Assembly (NCBI RefSeq): GCF_009827325.1
Contig: NZ_WTYC01000004.1
Coordinates: forward strand, 186,001-250,000
Source of the DNA: Qipengyuania vulgaris
Lineage (GTDB): Bacteria; Pseudomonadota; Alphaproteobacteria; Sphingomonadales; Sphingomonadaceae
DNA: 64,000 nucleotides
Direction of reading: 5' to 3'
A program made the position numbers and the translations under genes. Every line of letters starts with the position of its first letter. Position 1 is the stretch's first letter. Below are positions 53,686-61,464 of this stretch, piece after piece. The notes beneath the pieces are model-generated. The model ran no database searches and had not been told where the DNA came from. It saw nothing but the letters and a program-made list of their open reading frames with translations.

Positions 53686-55530
53686 TCAATTCGACACGTC
53701 CGCGGCGATGATCCAGCGGCCCGCAATCCTGCGCCACAGTAGCGACGCGTAACCGCCGAACAGGCGTTCGCTCGCCGCATCGAACACGTCGTATTTCTGG
53801 ATTTCGACGAAGGCATCGGGGCCTAGCCTTTCGACCCTTAGTACCTCGAGTGTCGCATCATGTGCCGGGCTGGCCGCGACATCGACCCAGAACGCTTCGA
53901 GGGCCTCGGGGTCCGAAAGCAGCGTTGCGTTGTCGGTCGAATAGAGCGAGCCGGGGCCGTAAAGCGCCATGATCCCCGACGCGTCGCCCGAGCGGATGCC
54001 TTCGAGGACCACGCGGGTGCGGTCGTCGAGGATCGGTGCGAGGTCGGCAAAGTGATCCCGCTCGGCCGCGACAGTGGGATCGCTCACACCAAGCCTGACA
54101 AGGGCATTACCCAATCCGGAGACATAGACCCTACCGTCCGGTGCAATAATCACGCCGGTCAGCAAGCCCGGCATTGGGCCCCAGATGTCCGGACCCAGCA
54201 ACGGAAGCACGGGTTCGCCTACATCCAGCCGGCGATATGTTTCGCTCATTACCCGGGCGCTTGCTTCCGGCGTGGGCGCGAACATTGTCTCGCGGTCCCC
54301 GGTGTCGGCATCGACCTTGTAGACCGCATTGGCAAAGGGGCTCGCCACCCACAGGTCGCCGTTCGCGTCGAGTTCGATATTGTCGGGCGTTGGCAATGTG
54401 ACGAGTACGCGGCGGTCCGACAGTTCTCCGCTTAGCGAATCTACCGCGAAGCTGAGAATCCGGCTGTCCATGATTTCGGCGATGTAAAGACGCCCGCGCG
54501 GGGCATCGAATGCAATCCCGTTGGCGAAATTGAGCCCGTCGACGACCCTTACGGCTCGCGGGTCTTCCTTGGCGACTTCTTCTGGAGCGATGCGCCAGAC
54601 CGAACCATCGCCGAGCGGCCTGTCGGCAGCCGCGAACATCCGCGCTTCGGCACCCTTACCGGCTGAGTTCTCGGTCGATTGCGTGAACCAGATCGCGCCC
54701 GACGGATCGCGCACCACGGCGTTCACGCCGAAGGGGTGGTCGTATATGCGGATGACCGCCTCTGTCTGCGTATCGACCCGGTAGATATGCCCGCCGGTAA
54801 TATCGGCGACGAGCACGTGGCGGCGGTCCGGCTCCCACGAGACCCCGTTCGGGCTGTTCCACAGCGTATCGGGCTTGGTCGTGAAACCCGCCGCCGCGAA
54901 ATCTCCGAATGGCCGCTTGGTGCCATCGGGATCGAGCGTGACGAGCCCGTGGTCCCAGTCCCCCACGAGAAGGCGCCCGTCGGGCATGACCACGCCATCC
55001 TCAGCATGGGTCAGCGATCGGTCGGCGGGGAAGAATGAATAGGTCGTCGTCGGAGCAGACGCGGTCTGGTCCGGCTTGACTTCCACCCTGATCAGCCTGA
55101 TCGAAACGCTGTCGCTCAGATTGACCGGCGAGTGGGGCGCTTCCGGGCCTTTCCACATGGTCATTGGGTACTGGATGGGCGGCACTTCGCGCGAATCGAA
55201 GATCACCTTCCCTTCGGCATCGCGGTCGATCCATTCGTCTGCTTGCTGGATGTAGAGAACGCTGGGCCAGCGATGGAAATGAAGCGGCTCTACCTCGCCG
55301 GGACCGAGTGTGACCTCGAGCACACGAACGTGGTCATTTTCCAGCAGGATTCTGTGATTGTCCGGCGCGGCGACTGTGGCCTCGAGTTCAGAAGGCCAAG
55401 TCGCAGGATCGCCGGTCAGATAATTGATCTGTTCGCCTTCGATCACCTCTTGTGCCTGAGCGGTACTGCCAAGTGCCATTATCGCGGCGAGCGAAAGAAG
55501 GCGTCCGAGGCCCACCTTACCGATCCTCAT
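53686..55530 (-). CDS. Secreted cupin / SMP-30-like propeller / SnoaL fusion protein
   Basis: A 614-residue exported protein with three modules. A signal peptide (LLSLAAIMALGSTAQA) is followed by a cupin-like domain (about 58-155) with metal-binding histidines in PLHFHRWPSV. Residues about 170-490 form an SMP-30/gluconolactonase-type beta-propeller (DWDHGLVTLDPDGTKR, NSPNGVSWEPDRRHVLVAD, ANGIAFDAPRGRLYIAE), a lactonase fold. Residues about 505-614 are a SnoaL/DUF4440 domain (SGDASGIMALYGPGSLYSTD). I have not seen this triple fusion described. It starts 14 bases inside the upstream SnoaL-like gene. Confidence 0.85.
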   Translation of the reverse strand: MRIGKVGLGRLLSLAAIMALGSTAQAQEVIEGEQINYLTGDPATWPSELEATVAAPDNHRILLENDHVRVLEVTLGPGEVEPLHFHRWPSVLYIQQADEWIDRDAEGKVIFDSREVPPIQYPMTMWKGPEAPHSPVNLSDSVSIRLIRVEVKPDQTASAPTTTYSFFPADRSLTHAEDGVVMPDGRLLVGDWDHGLVTLDPDGTKRPFGDFAAAGFTTKPDTLWNSPNGVSWEPDRRHVLVADITGGHIYRVDTQTEAVIRIYDHPFGVNAVVRDPSGAIWFTQSTENSAGKGAEARMFAAADRPLGDGSVWRIAPEEVAKEDPRAVRVVDGLNFANGIAFDAPRGRLYIAEIMDSRILSFAVDSLSGELSDRRVLVTLPTPDNIELDANGDLWVASPFANAVYKVDADTGDRETMFAPTPEASARVMSETYRRLDVGEPVLPLLGPDIWGPMPGLLTGVIIAPDGRVYVSGLGNALVRLGVSDPTVAAERDHFADLAPILDDRTRVVLEGIRSGDASGIMALYGPGSLYSTDNATLLSDPEALEAFWVDVAASPAHDATLEVLRVERLGPDAFVEIQKYDVFDAASERLFGGYASLLWRRIAGRWIIAADVSN

Positions 55531-55921
55531 AGGTCGACCAGCTGTCGATCATCAGCAGCCATTCGCCCGAGGGCTCGCGGCGATAGACGCAAGTACCCTT
55601 GCCGGTTTCACCCACCTCCAAGCCATCTTCGCGCGAGCGATAGCGGGCAGTGTAGACGTAGCGGCTGATCGCGAGGTCGCCCGACTGCTCGAGCGCGAGT
55701 TCGGTCTTGTCCCAACGCGCCTCATAACCGGCGAAGAAATCCGACGCCCATGCGCCCACGGCTTCCTTTCCGACCAACTCGGATTCACCGGGGACCTGGA
55801 AAACTACGTCTTTGCTCATCAGGGCGAGAATGCGGTCGGTGTTGTTGGAATTGATCGCAGCGACATAGGTGTGATGCAGGTCGCGGACAGGCGTGGCAGT
55901 AGAGGTCATGACGATCGTCAT
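55517..55921 (-). CDS. SnoaL/DUF4440-like protein
   Basis: 134 residues, or 130 from a second ATG four codons in. It is an NTF2-like domain of the SnoaL/DUF4440 type: DLHHTYVAAINSNNTDRILA, VVFQVPGESELVGKEAV and the C-terminal strand GEWLLMIDSWSTYEDR. It is the second free-standing copy of this fold in the operon, besides the domain in the fusion protein. Its stop lies 14 bases inside the next gene, indicating translational coupling. Function unassigned. Confidence 0.8.
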   Translation of the reverse strand: MTIVMTSTATPVRDLHHTYVAAINSNNTDRILALMSKDVVFQVPGESELVGKEAVGAWASDFFAGYEARWDKTELALEQSGDLAISRYVYTARYRSREDGLEVGETGKGTCVYRREPSGEWLLMIDSWSTYEDR

Positions 55922-56002
55922 CCCGGATATGGCTAGGGAGATTGAACCCCGGCGAGCGCTCGGGTCGCAGAAAACACTCGCCGGGGCCCATACGCGCAGC
56001 GC

Positions 56003-56446
56003 TTAGCGCGGCGTGTATTCTTGAAGCAGGATGCTGCTTTTTGCGGTGCGGTATTCCGCGCGATTTCCGCTCTCGGCGATCTGTTGCTCGGCGGTTTTCT
56101 TAGCCCATGCATCGAAGGCGTCATTGCGACGTTCCTGCTCCACGGCATTGGGCATGCTCGCGAAGCTCGTCATCAGATACATGGTTGGTTCGCCGTCTCG
56201 CGGGTTCACGTTATAGTAGATCTTGTATCCAGTGGTCCAGCCCTGCGAGAGAGCGTACTCTTGGAAGTTCTTCCATTCGCTGGCCAGCCACTCAGCATAT
56301 TTGAAGTCTCCGCCGTCCTTCACATAGATCCCGTTGAACTGCGCATATTCGCCAGCCTCAAGCGGGAATTCCTGCGCCGCTGCCGGCGCAGCAAGCGACA
56401 CCGTGAGCGCGGCGGCCGCGATCATACTATTGAACCGGATCATCAT
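56003..56446 (-). CDS. Secreted protein of unknown function
   Basis: A 147-residue protein with a clear signal peptide (MIAAAALTVSLAAPAAA, cleavage before QEF). The mature part is rich in aromatic residues (GEYAQFNGIYVKDGGDFKYA, YALSQGWTTGYKIYYNVN) and may be an alpha/beta dimeric-barrel-like domain similar to NIPSNAP-type stress proteins, but I cannot assign a family with confidence. Positioned between the SARP-type regulator and the SnoaL-like genes on the same strand, so it is probably co-regulated with them. Confidence 0.7.
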   Translation of the reverse strand: MMIRFNSMIAAAALTVSLAAPAAAQEFPLEAGEYAQFNGIYVKDGGDFKYAEWLASEWKNFQEYALSQGWTTGYKIYYNVNPRDGEPTMYLMTSFASMPNAVEQERRNDAFDAWAKKTAEQQIAESGNRAEYRTAKSSILLQEYTPR

Positions 56447-56678
56447 TATTCCCCAATGTGTCGCGAGCGGACCTGCAGGGCTTCTGCGTAGTCCGGTCCG
56501 ATTAGATGCGACCCATTTCTAGGAACTCAGGATAGGTACGCCCGTGACCTGCGCGATCTTCCCCCGCGACGTCCCGAAGTCAGGCGTTTCCTGTGTTATC
56601 CAGTGGTCCGAGAATGATTGGTAAAGGGACGAACGGTCAACCCGCCAAACCGTCAAAAAAGCGTCAATACCTGATCAG
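56447..56678. other. Intergenic region between the regulator and the secreted-protein gene
   Basis: This 232-base gap is on the path of the minus-strand operon. It contains an inverted repeat ACGGT ... ACCGT near 56630-56660 that might form a weak terminator after the regulator gene. The rest probably holds a promoter for the downstream operon. No open frame or known RNA is visible. Confidence 0.35.
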
Positions 56679-58814
56679 TCAGGAGCTTCTTGGGTCCGAC
56701 GGGATCAGATCGGGCCAGCCGAAGCGCTCCCATGCCTCGACCATACCGATGCGCTCGGCGAAGTCCATGAAGCCGGGATGATTGATCGTGCGCTTTATCG
56801 GTTCGATGTCGATCCACAGGCTCATCAAGCCAAACATGTTCGCAGGGTGGATGCACTCGGAACAGATCTTCATGACCAATTCGCTGTGCCCCATAATGAT
56901 CGCGGGGAAGATGATTGTAGAGTCGTAAGGGTCGGGCATGGTTGCATGCAGGCCGTCGAGCATCCCGCAATACGCCACGCGGTCCTCCTCCTTTCCACCG
57001 TACATGCCACGCGCAGCAAAGGCGAAATATGCGTCTCGCGCGGCATCGTCCATTGGCGGCATGCCGGGCGGGCGCATTATTGTGGTGCCTAGATACATCC
57101 GGTTTTCGTAGTGGCTCTCCACAGCCGCGTCATGATCACCGGAAACCATCTGGGCCAGCGCCAGCCAGACCGGCGGCACGCCCAGATCGGCCATGCGCCG
57201 TCCAGCTGCGAGCGCCCTGTCGATCTCGCCAAGGCAAAGATATGCTGAAGTCAGCATCGCGTAGTTGCGACCGTAGACGGGATCGCGGTCCACAGCAGCC
57301 TCGACATAGGGAAGCGCCTCGCGGGCCTTGCCGAGATAAAGCAGGCAAGAACCAAGCCGCGAGCAGACATCGGCGTCGTTGGGGGCACGAGAATAGGCCT
57401 CGAAAGCCATCTCCAGCCCACGTACGGGATTGAACTGGGTCCATTCGTGAATGCCGAGAATAGAGAAGGCGTGGCCCTGTCCCGGATCGAGCGCAATGGC
57501 GCGCCGGGCACAGCGCGCGGCCTCGGCAGATTGTTCGACGCGTTCGAGACTGGGTGTAATAGCCGCCGTCATGATGTGGGCGTTCGCCAGCGTGGTCCAG
57601 CATTCGGCAAATTCGGGATCGATCTCCAGCGCTTGATTCAGAAATTCGATTCCCTTGGCAAAAGCACCTTCGATTGCGATCCGCTGGATCATCGCCCGCG
57701 CCTGAAGGTACAGCGCGTAGGCCTCACGATCATGGGTCATCTTGCGAGATGGCGCAGGGGATACTGTGAGGCCCAAGGCTTGGCAGATTCCCGCAATGAC
57801 ATTGGCACCGATCAGCTGTCGGGATTCGAAGAACTCTTCGATCGAACCGGCCAGCTGGTCAGACCAAACTTCGGTACCGGATTGCCCCCTGATGAGGCCA
57901 ATGTGGACACTGATGCCATGCTCGTCTCGTCTGACCTCTCCTTCGATCAAGTATGAGACCCCGAGATCGGAAGCAATCTCGGTAAGGCTGAGCCTTTTTT
58001 CGACGACTGATGCAATCGATGTCCGTCCGACCAGCGCGATACCGTTGACCCCGGCAAGTCGAGTAGAGAGTTCGTCAACTATCCCGTCAGCAAGGAAGAA
58101 ATTGCCTCCTACGTTGTTGAATTGCGAGAATGGTAAAACAGCAATACTGACTTGAGGGGCAACCCCGTTGAATGACCGATAGGCTGGGAAGCGAGTTCGC
58201 GCTGCCTCGACAAGTCGCTCTCCGATCTCTTTGTCCGAACCTCTGATTGCGTCGGCAAGCCAAGATTGAAGTTGGCCATCAGCATGGTCGCGGCGCTCGG
58301 CAAGCCAACCGTCGAACTTAGAATTCAGCACGAGACCCTGCAATAATGGTCGATTGCCAATCGCGGTCATGCGATCAATAGCCGCGTCGGTTTTTCCTGA
58401 CGAGAGCTCGGCCTCAAGATCAAACAAGTCGCAGACCAAGGCCCCCTTGCGCATTGAAACAGCTCTGCGCGTCACGATGAGATCGTCGATCCCTACTTCT
58501 TCGAGCTTACGTTTGAGTTCGAGCAGGCACTGACGCAGGCTGGCTTTGGCTTGGGGCTGGAAGCGATCCGCCCAAAGCAACCTCGCCAGCGTTTCGCGGT
58601 CCAGGGACTGACCGGGCTCAAGGCACAGCATGGCCAGAAGCAGGCAAGCTCGGCGATTACTGAGGGTAATTTCGTCGCCATCAGACGTGTGAATGCGGAA
58701 CTCGCCGAAGACATTCGCCTTCAATTTCACCCGCTGCGCGGCTTTCGCTCCAGCCTGCTCCACTGCACGCCCCCCATTCCCTAGGTAAGCTACAACCAAA
58801 TTGCGATTTTGCAA
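56679..58814 (-). CDS. SARP-type winged-helix regulator with TolB-like and TPR domains
   Basis: A 711-residue regulator. Residues 30-120 are a SARP/OmpR-type winged helix (FGEFRIHTSDGDEITLSNRR, LARLLWADRFQPQAKASLRQ). Next come a BTAD-like helical segment, then a TolB-like domain at about 221-350 (SIAVLPFSQFNNVGGNFF, LVGRTS) of the kind seen in adenylate-cyclase-like regulators, and TPR repeats from about 390 to 600. No kinase or receiver domain is present. The start is a TTG; in-frame GTGs at 58763 and 58730 are alternatives. It probably senses a ligand or partner and controls the minus-strand block that follows. Confidence 0.85.
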   Translation of the reverse strand: MQNRNLVVAYLGNGGRAVEQAGAKAAQRVKLKANVFGEFRIHTSDGDEITLSNRRACLLLAMLCLEPGQSLDRETLARLLWADRFQPQAKASLRQCLLELKRKLEEVGIDDLIVTRRAVSMRKGALVCDLFDLEAELSSGKTDAAIDRMTAIGNRPLLQGLVLNSKFDGWLAERRDHADGQLQSWLADAIRGSDKEIGERLVEAARTRFPAYRSFNGVAPQVSIAVLPFSQFNNVGGNFFLADGIVDELSTRLAGVNGIALVGRTSIASVVEKRLSLTEIASDLGVSYLIEGEVRRDEHGISVHIGLIRGQSGTEVWSDQLAGSIEEFFESRQLIGANVIAGICQALGLTVSPAPSRKMTHDREAYALYLQARAMIQRIAIEGAFAKGIEFLNQALEIDPEFAECWTTLANAHIMTAAITPSLERVEQSAEAARCARRAIALDPGQGHAFSILGIHEWTQFNPVRGLEMAFEAYSRAPNDADVCSRLGSCLLYLGKAREALPYVEAAVDRDPVYGRNYAMLTSAYLCLGEIDRALAAGRRMADLGVPPVWLALAQMVSGDHDAAVESHYENRMYLGTTIMRPPGMPPMDDAARDAYFAFAARGMYGGKEEDRVAYCGMLDGLHATMPDPYDSTIIFPAIIMGHSELVMKICSECIHPANMFGLMSLWIDIEPIKRTINHPGFMDFAERIGMVEAWERFGWPDLIPSDPRSS

Positions 58815-59099
58815 TCAGCCTGGTTTGCGATGGAATTGATTCTATTTGACCGGGCTGGCCAAGCGTCGATGGGGCCCGGCGGAAGTTCTCACGCGACTTT
58901 GTTTTCGAGCTCTGCAACCGCCGAACCCAGACCGGTAGGAAATATACAGTCCGATATTCTTTACGAAACGGCCAAAGAGCGGTCAGTCGGCTAGCAGCGT
59001 CGAAGCTGCCCTAAAGCAGCGTCGAAGCTGCCCTAAAGCGCCCATCATATGTATGTCGGGCGAATCAGAAATTGCGAGCATTTTGCGGATTTTCGCTAA
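58815..59099. other. Intergenic region upstream of the SARP regulator
   Basis: 285 bases with no gene. It holds the 22-bp tandem repeat described separately and runs up to the 3' end of tRNA-Arg. Promoter-like AT-rich segments occur around 58940-58965. No integrase remnant or attachment-site copy was recognised by eye. Confidence 0.4.
58995..59038. repeat. Perfect 22-bp tandem duplication with internal dyad
   Basis: Two identical, adjacent 22-bp units (58995-59016 and 59017-59038), each beginning CAGCGTCGAAGCTG, an imperfect palindrome (CAGC ... GCTG). They lie about 180 bases upstream of the SARP-regulator start and 60 bases from tRNA-Arg. The spacing is close to two helical turns, which suits a pair of protein-binding sites. 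Repeat identity is seen directly; a regulatory role is inferred. Confidence 0.7.
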
Positions 59100-59176
59100 T
59101 GGTGCGCCCGACAGGATTCGAACCTGTGGCCCCCAGATTAGGAATCTGGTGCTCTATCCGACTGAGCTACGGGCGC
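59100..59176 (-). tRNA. tRNA-Arg (anticodon CCT)
   Basis: Read on the minus strand it folds as a full cloverleaf. The acceptor arm GCGCCCG pairs with CGGGCGC, and there is a D-arm with AGCTCAGTCGGATAGAGC. The anticodon stem CCAGA/TCTGG surrounds the loop TTCCTAA, giving anticodon CCT for codon AGG. The T-arm is ACAGGTTCGAATCCTGT. The 3' CCA is encoded. It marks the end of the accessory block; its 3' end points into that block, the side where tRNA-linked islands integrate. Confidence 0.95.
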
Positions 59177-59215
59177 CCCGGCGGCGCTGTATAGCGGCTC
59201 GCGGCGGCGAGGCAA

Positions 59216-59680
59216 TCAGTTGAGTTTGTCGGGCGGTGCAATCGGGAAAAGGATTGGAGCTACAGAGATGCCCTCGGCCGCGAGATCCTCGGCTTCTTTC
59301 CTTGAAGCCTGCCCGTGGATCGCCGACTCTTCCTTTTCGCCGTAATGCTGGGACCGCGCCTCGTCCGCAAACTTGTTGCCAACCCACTTGCTGCTCTCGA
59401 GGGCCTTCGCCTGCACCTTTGCGAGATGCTTGAGCGCCTTCTCGACTTCCGGTGGCATGGGGGCATTCGACAGTTGGGCTTCCTTTCGCTTCGATCGGCC
59501 TCCGGACGCGTTCGACTTCGTGCCGACCGAAGGTGCCATCGGTGCTTTGCCCACGGTCTTGCTTCCACATTCTGGACAATCGACCAGACCGCGCTCGCGC
59601 TGAGTGTCATAGTCGGCCGAGGAGCCGAACCACCCCTCAAACCGGTGGCCATTGTCGCAATGCAGGTCAAAAACTATCAT
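59216..59680 (-). CDS. DUF1178 family protein
   Basis: A 154-residue protein starting MIVFDLHCDNGHRFEGWFGS, the DUF1178 signature, with the zinc-ribbon-like pair C8 and H/C later in CPECGSKT. The C-terminal half is charged and helical (EVEKALKHLAKVQAKALESS, RKEAEDLAAEGI). Function is unknown; the family is conserved in alphaproteobacteria. It lies 7 bases after the amidase gene, so grxC, the amidase and this gene form one operon. Confidence 0.88.
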   Translation of the reverse strand: MIVFDLHCDNGHRFEGWFGSSADYDTQRERGLVDCPECGSKTVGKAPMAPSVGTKSNASGGRSKRKEAQLSNAPMPPEVEKALKHLAKVQAKALESSKWVGNKFADEARSQHYGEKEESAIHGQASRKEAEDLAAEGISVAPILFPIAPPDKLN

Positions 59681-59687
59681 GGCGAGC

Positions 59688-60503
59688 CTAGTTGGAGATT
59701 TTGCGCCGGTTGGCAAGGCTGGGGACTTGGGAACGCACCTCCGCGATCCGGTCCCTGTCGATGTCTGCGAAGCCCAGACCGATGGCGTTGCCTTCCATGT
59801 CGAGACTTACCTCGCCCCACGGATCGACCACAAGGCTGTGCCCATACGTCTCGCGGCCGTCTTCATGCTTTCCTACCTGCGCGGCCGCAATCACAAATGC
59901 GCTCGCCTCGATGGCCCGTGCTCGCTGCAGTACGTGCCAATGGGCATTGCCGGTGGGAACGGTGAAAGCTGCTGGAATGGAGATTGCATCGCAGCCTTCG
60001 TCGCCAAGAACCTGGAACAATGCTGGAAATCGAAGATCATAGCAAACGGTGAGACCAAGTCTCCCGATGGGCGTTTCCACAGTCACTACGCGATCACCAG
60101 CACGGTACGCATTCGATTCCCGCCAGCTTTCGCCGCTGGAAAGATCGACGTCGAACATGTGAATCTTGTCGTAGCGCGCGGCAATTTCGCCGGAAGAATC
60201 GATGACCAAGGATCGGTTGGCCCACCGGCCCTCGCCTGTATCCACCGCCAGCGAACCGAGACAGGTCCAGATATTGTGCTTTGCGCAATTTTCCCTGACT
60301 GCGGCGAGAACCCGATCTTCGCATTCCGGCTTGATCGAACTGGCTGCACGTTTCCGATCGCGGTCGAGAAGACCCGACATCTCGGGCGTGAAGAGCATCA
60401 CCGCCCCCTCGCCTGCGGCGCCTTCGGTCGCTTCTGTAAGGACTGCGGCATTCGCCTCGGGATCAATGCCCGAAGTCATCTGGAGAACGGCGATCCGTGT
60501 CAC
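59688..60503 (-). CDS. Carbon-nitrogen hydrolase (Nit1-like amidase)
   Basis: A 271-residue nitrilase-superfamily protein with the Glu-Lys-Cys triad E41, K113 and C154 (LTVCYDLRFP). The DYFDIHM-like YDKIHMFDVDL segment and the FTVPTGNAHWHVLQRARAIE stretch match the Nit1 branch, whose members hydrolyse deaminated glutathione. The adjacency to glutaredoxin fits a glutathione-repair role, although the substrate was not proven here. The GTG start directly follows the grxC stop. Confidence 0.9.
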   Translation of the reverse strand: MTRIAVLQMTSGIDPEANAAVLTEATEGAAGEGAVMLFTPEMSGLLDRDRKRAASSIKPECEDRVLAAVRENCAKHNIWTCLGSLAVDTGEGRWANRSLVIDSSGEIAARYDKIHMFDVDLSSGESWRESNAYRAGDRVVTVETPIGRLGLTVCYDLRFPALFQVLGDEGCDAISIPAAFTVPTGNAHWHVLQRARAIEASAFVIAAAQVGKHEDGRETYGHSLVVDPWGEVSLDMEGNAIGLGFADIDRDRIAEVRSQVPSLANRRKISN

Positions 60504-60767
60504 TCAGCCCTCGAGCAGCGCATCGAGTTTGCCAGCCCGTTCGAGCGCGGCGAGTTCGTCAGACCCGCCGACATGGGTCTCGCCGATGAATATCTGGGGC
60601 ACCGTCCGAGCCTGGGGTGCGCGCTCTAGCATCTCTTCGCGCTTGGGACCGCCCATGGTGATGTCATGTTCGGTATAGTCGGCCCCCTTCTCATCGAGCA
60701 GGCGCTTGGCGCGGAAGCAGAATCCGCAACCGAATTTGGTATAGATTACTATTGGCGGGTGGCTCAT
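60504..60767 (-). CDS. grxC: Glutaredoxin (GrxC type)
   Basis: An 87-residue glutaredoxin that reduces disulfides with glutathione. The redox motif is C14-G-F-C17 (TKFGCGFCFRAK) instead of the common CPYC; the glutathione-binding TVPQIFI and GGSDEL motifs follow. The frame stays open upstream of the ATG, but only this region has the fold. It is the first gene of the grxC-amidase-DUF1178 operon, and the 165-base region upstream is shared with the divergent heat-shock gene. Confidence 0.93.
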   Translation of the reverse strand: MSHPPIVIYTKFGCGFCFRAKRLLDEKGADYTEHDITMGGPKREEMLERAPQARTVPQIFIGETHVGGSDELAALERAGKLDALLEG

Positions 60768-60812
60768 GGATGCTCCTTGATCAAATGCATGCGGATTGGG
60801 TTTTGCAACCGA

Positions 60813-60841
60813 CTTGAAAGCGATTTTTGCTGCCCCTATCT
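60813..60841 (+). promoter_or_regulatory. Sigma-32 (RpoH)-type heat-shock promoter of hsp20
   Basis: CTTGAAA at 60813-60819 is a perfect RpoH -35 element, and CCCCTAT at 60833-60839 with 13 bases between them matches the -10 element. It lies about 95 bases before the hsp20 ATG, so the transcript would start with the thermometer leader. The sequence match is direct; use under heat stress is inferred from the consensus. Confidence 0.85.
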
Positions 60842-60848
60842 TTGGTTT

Positions 60849-60932
60849 GTCACCGCTTGGTGCGGCGACGTTGGAGTGCCAATTATGGGCTCCTACTACA
60901 CACTCAAATTGCTCACTGGAGGATTTGTTTCG
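60849..60932 (+). promoter_or_regulatory. ROSE-type RNA thermometer in the hsp20 leader
   Basis: Three hairpins precede the start codon. Hairpin 1 (60849-60869) is GTC-a-CCGC/GCGG-c-GAC. Hairpin 2 (60873-60893) pairs GGAGT and CC with GGGCTCC. Hairpin 3 sequesters the ribosome-binding site GGAGG (60918-60922): CAAATT (60905-60910) pairs with the GATTTG end, and CTC (60912-60914) pairs with GAG (60919-60921), leaving G60911 bulged. This matches the conserved ROSE UUGCU box with its bulged G opposite the Shine-Dalgarno sequence. It should melt on heating and free hsp20 translation. Confidence 0.82.
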
Positions 60933-61406
60933 ATGAACCGCTTTGACACTACCCCTTATCGCCGGTCGACCGTCGGCTTCGATCGCCTGTTCGACCTTAT
61001 GGAGCGCCAGGCGCGCAATGCCGGGGGCGACAATTACCCACCCTTCAACATCGAACGCCGCGACGAGGACGAATACCGGATCACGCTGGCTGTCGCGGGA
61101 TTCCGTCCGGAAGATCTCGACATCACCGCCCAGCAGAACTTGCTCGTGATCCAGGGCCGCAAGCGTGACGATCAACCCGATGGCGAGATGCTCCATGTCG
61201 GCATCGCCAATCGCGGATTTGAACGCCGGTTCGACCTTGCGGATTATGTTCGCGTAGAAAATGCCGATCTCAAGGACGGCATGCTCATGATCGATCTGGT
61301 ACGCGAAGTGCCCGATGCGATGAAGCCCAAGAAGATTTCGATCGGCGGGAAGAAGTCGCTCGAAATCGTCAAGCATGATGACGAAGACGAAACAGCCGCG
61401 GCCTGA
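60933..61406 (+). CDS. Small heat-shock protein (Hsp20/IbpA family)
   Basis: A 157-residue alpha-crystallin-domain chaperone that holds unfolded proteins. The domain runs from about residue 35 (YPPFNIERRDEDEYRITLAV, AGFRPEDLDITAQQNLLVIQ, GIANRGFERRFDLADYV) to near 130, and the C-terminal extension has the ISI motif (KPKKISIGGKK) that links subunits. The ATG is chosen because GGAGG lies 10 bases upstream inside the ROSE hairpin; earlier in-frame ATGs fall within the leader. A hairpin with a T run ends the transcript. Confidence 0.95.
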   Translation: MNRFDTTPYRRSTVGFDRLFDLMERQARNAGGDNYPPFNIERRDEDEYRITLAVAGFRPEDLDITAQQNLLVIQGRKRDDQPDGEMLHVGIANRGFERRFDLADYVRVENADLKDGMLMIDLVREVPDAMKPKKISIGGKKSLEIVKHDDEDETAAA

Positions 61407-61425
61407 TTTCGCTGGACACAATTTG

Positions 61426-61456
61426 AGCGGTGCCTCGGAAGGGGCGCCGCTTTTTT
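61426..61456 (+). terminator. Rho-independent terminator after hsp20
   Basis: AGCGG-t-GCC and its complement GGC-g-CCGCT form a GC-rich stem around a TCGGAAG-type loop, followed directly by TTTTTT. It lies 20 bases after the hsp20 stop on the plus strand. Confidence 0.85.
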
Positions 61457-61464
61457 ATTGCCTG

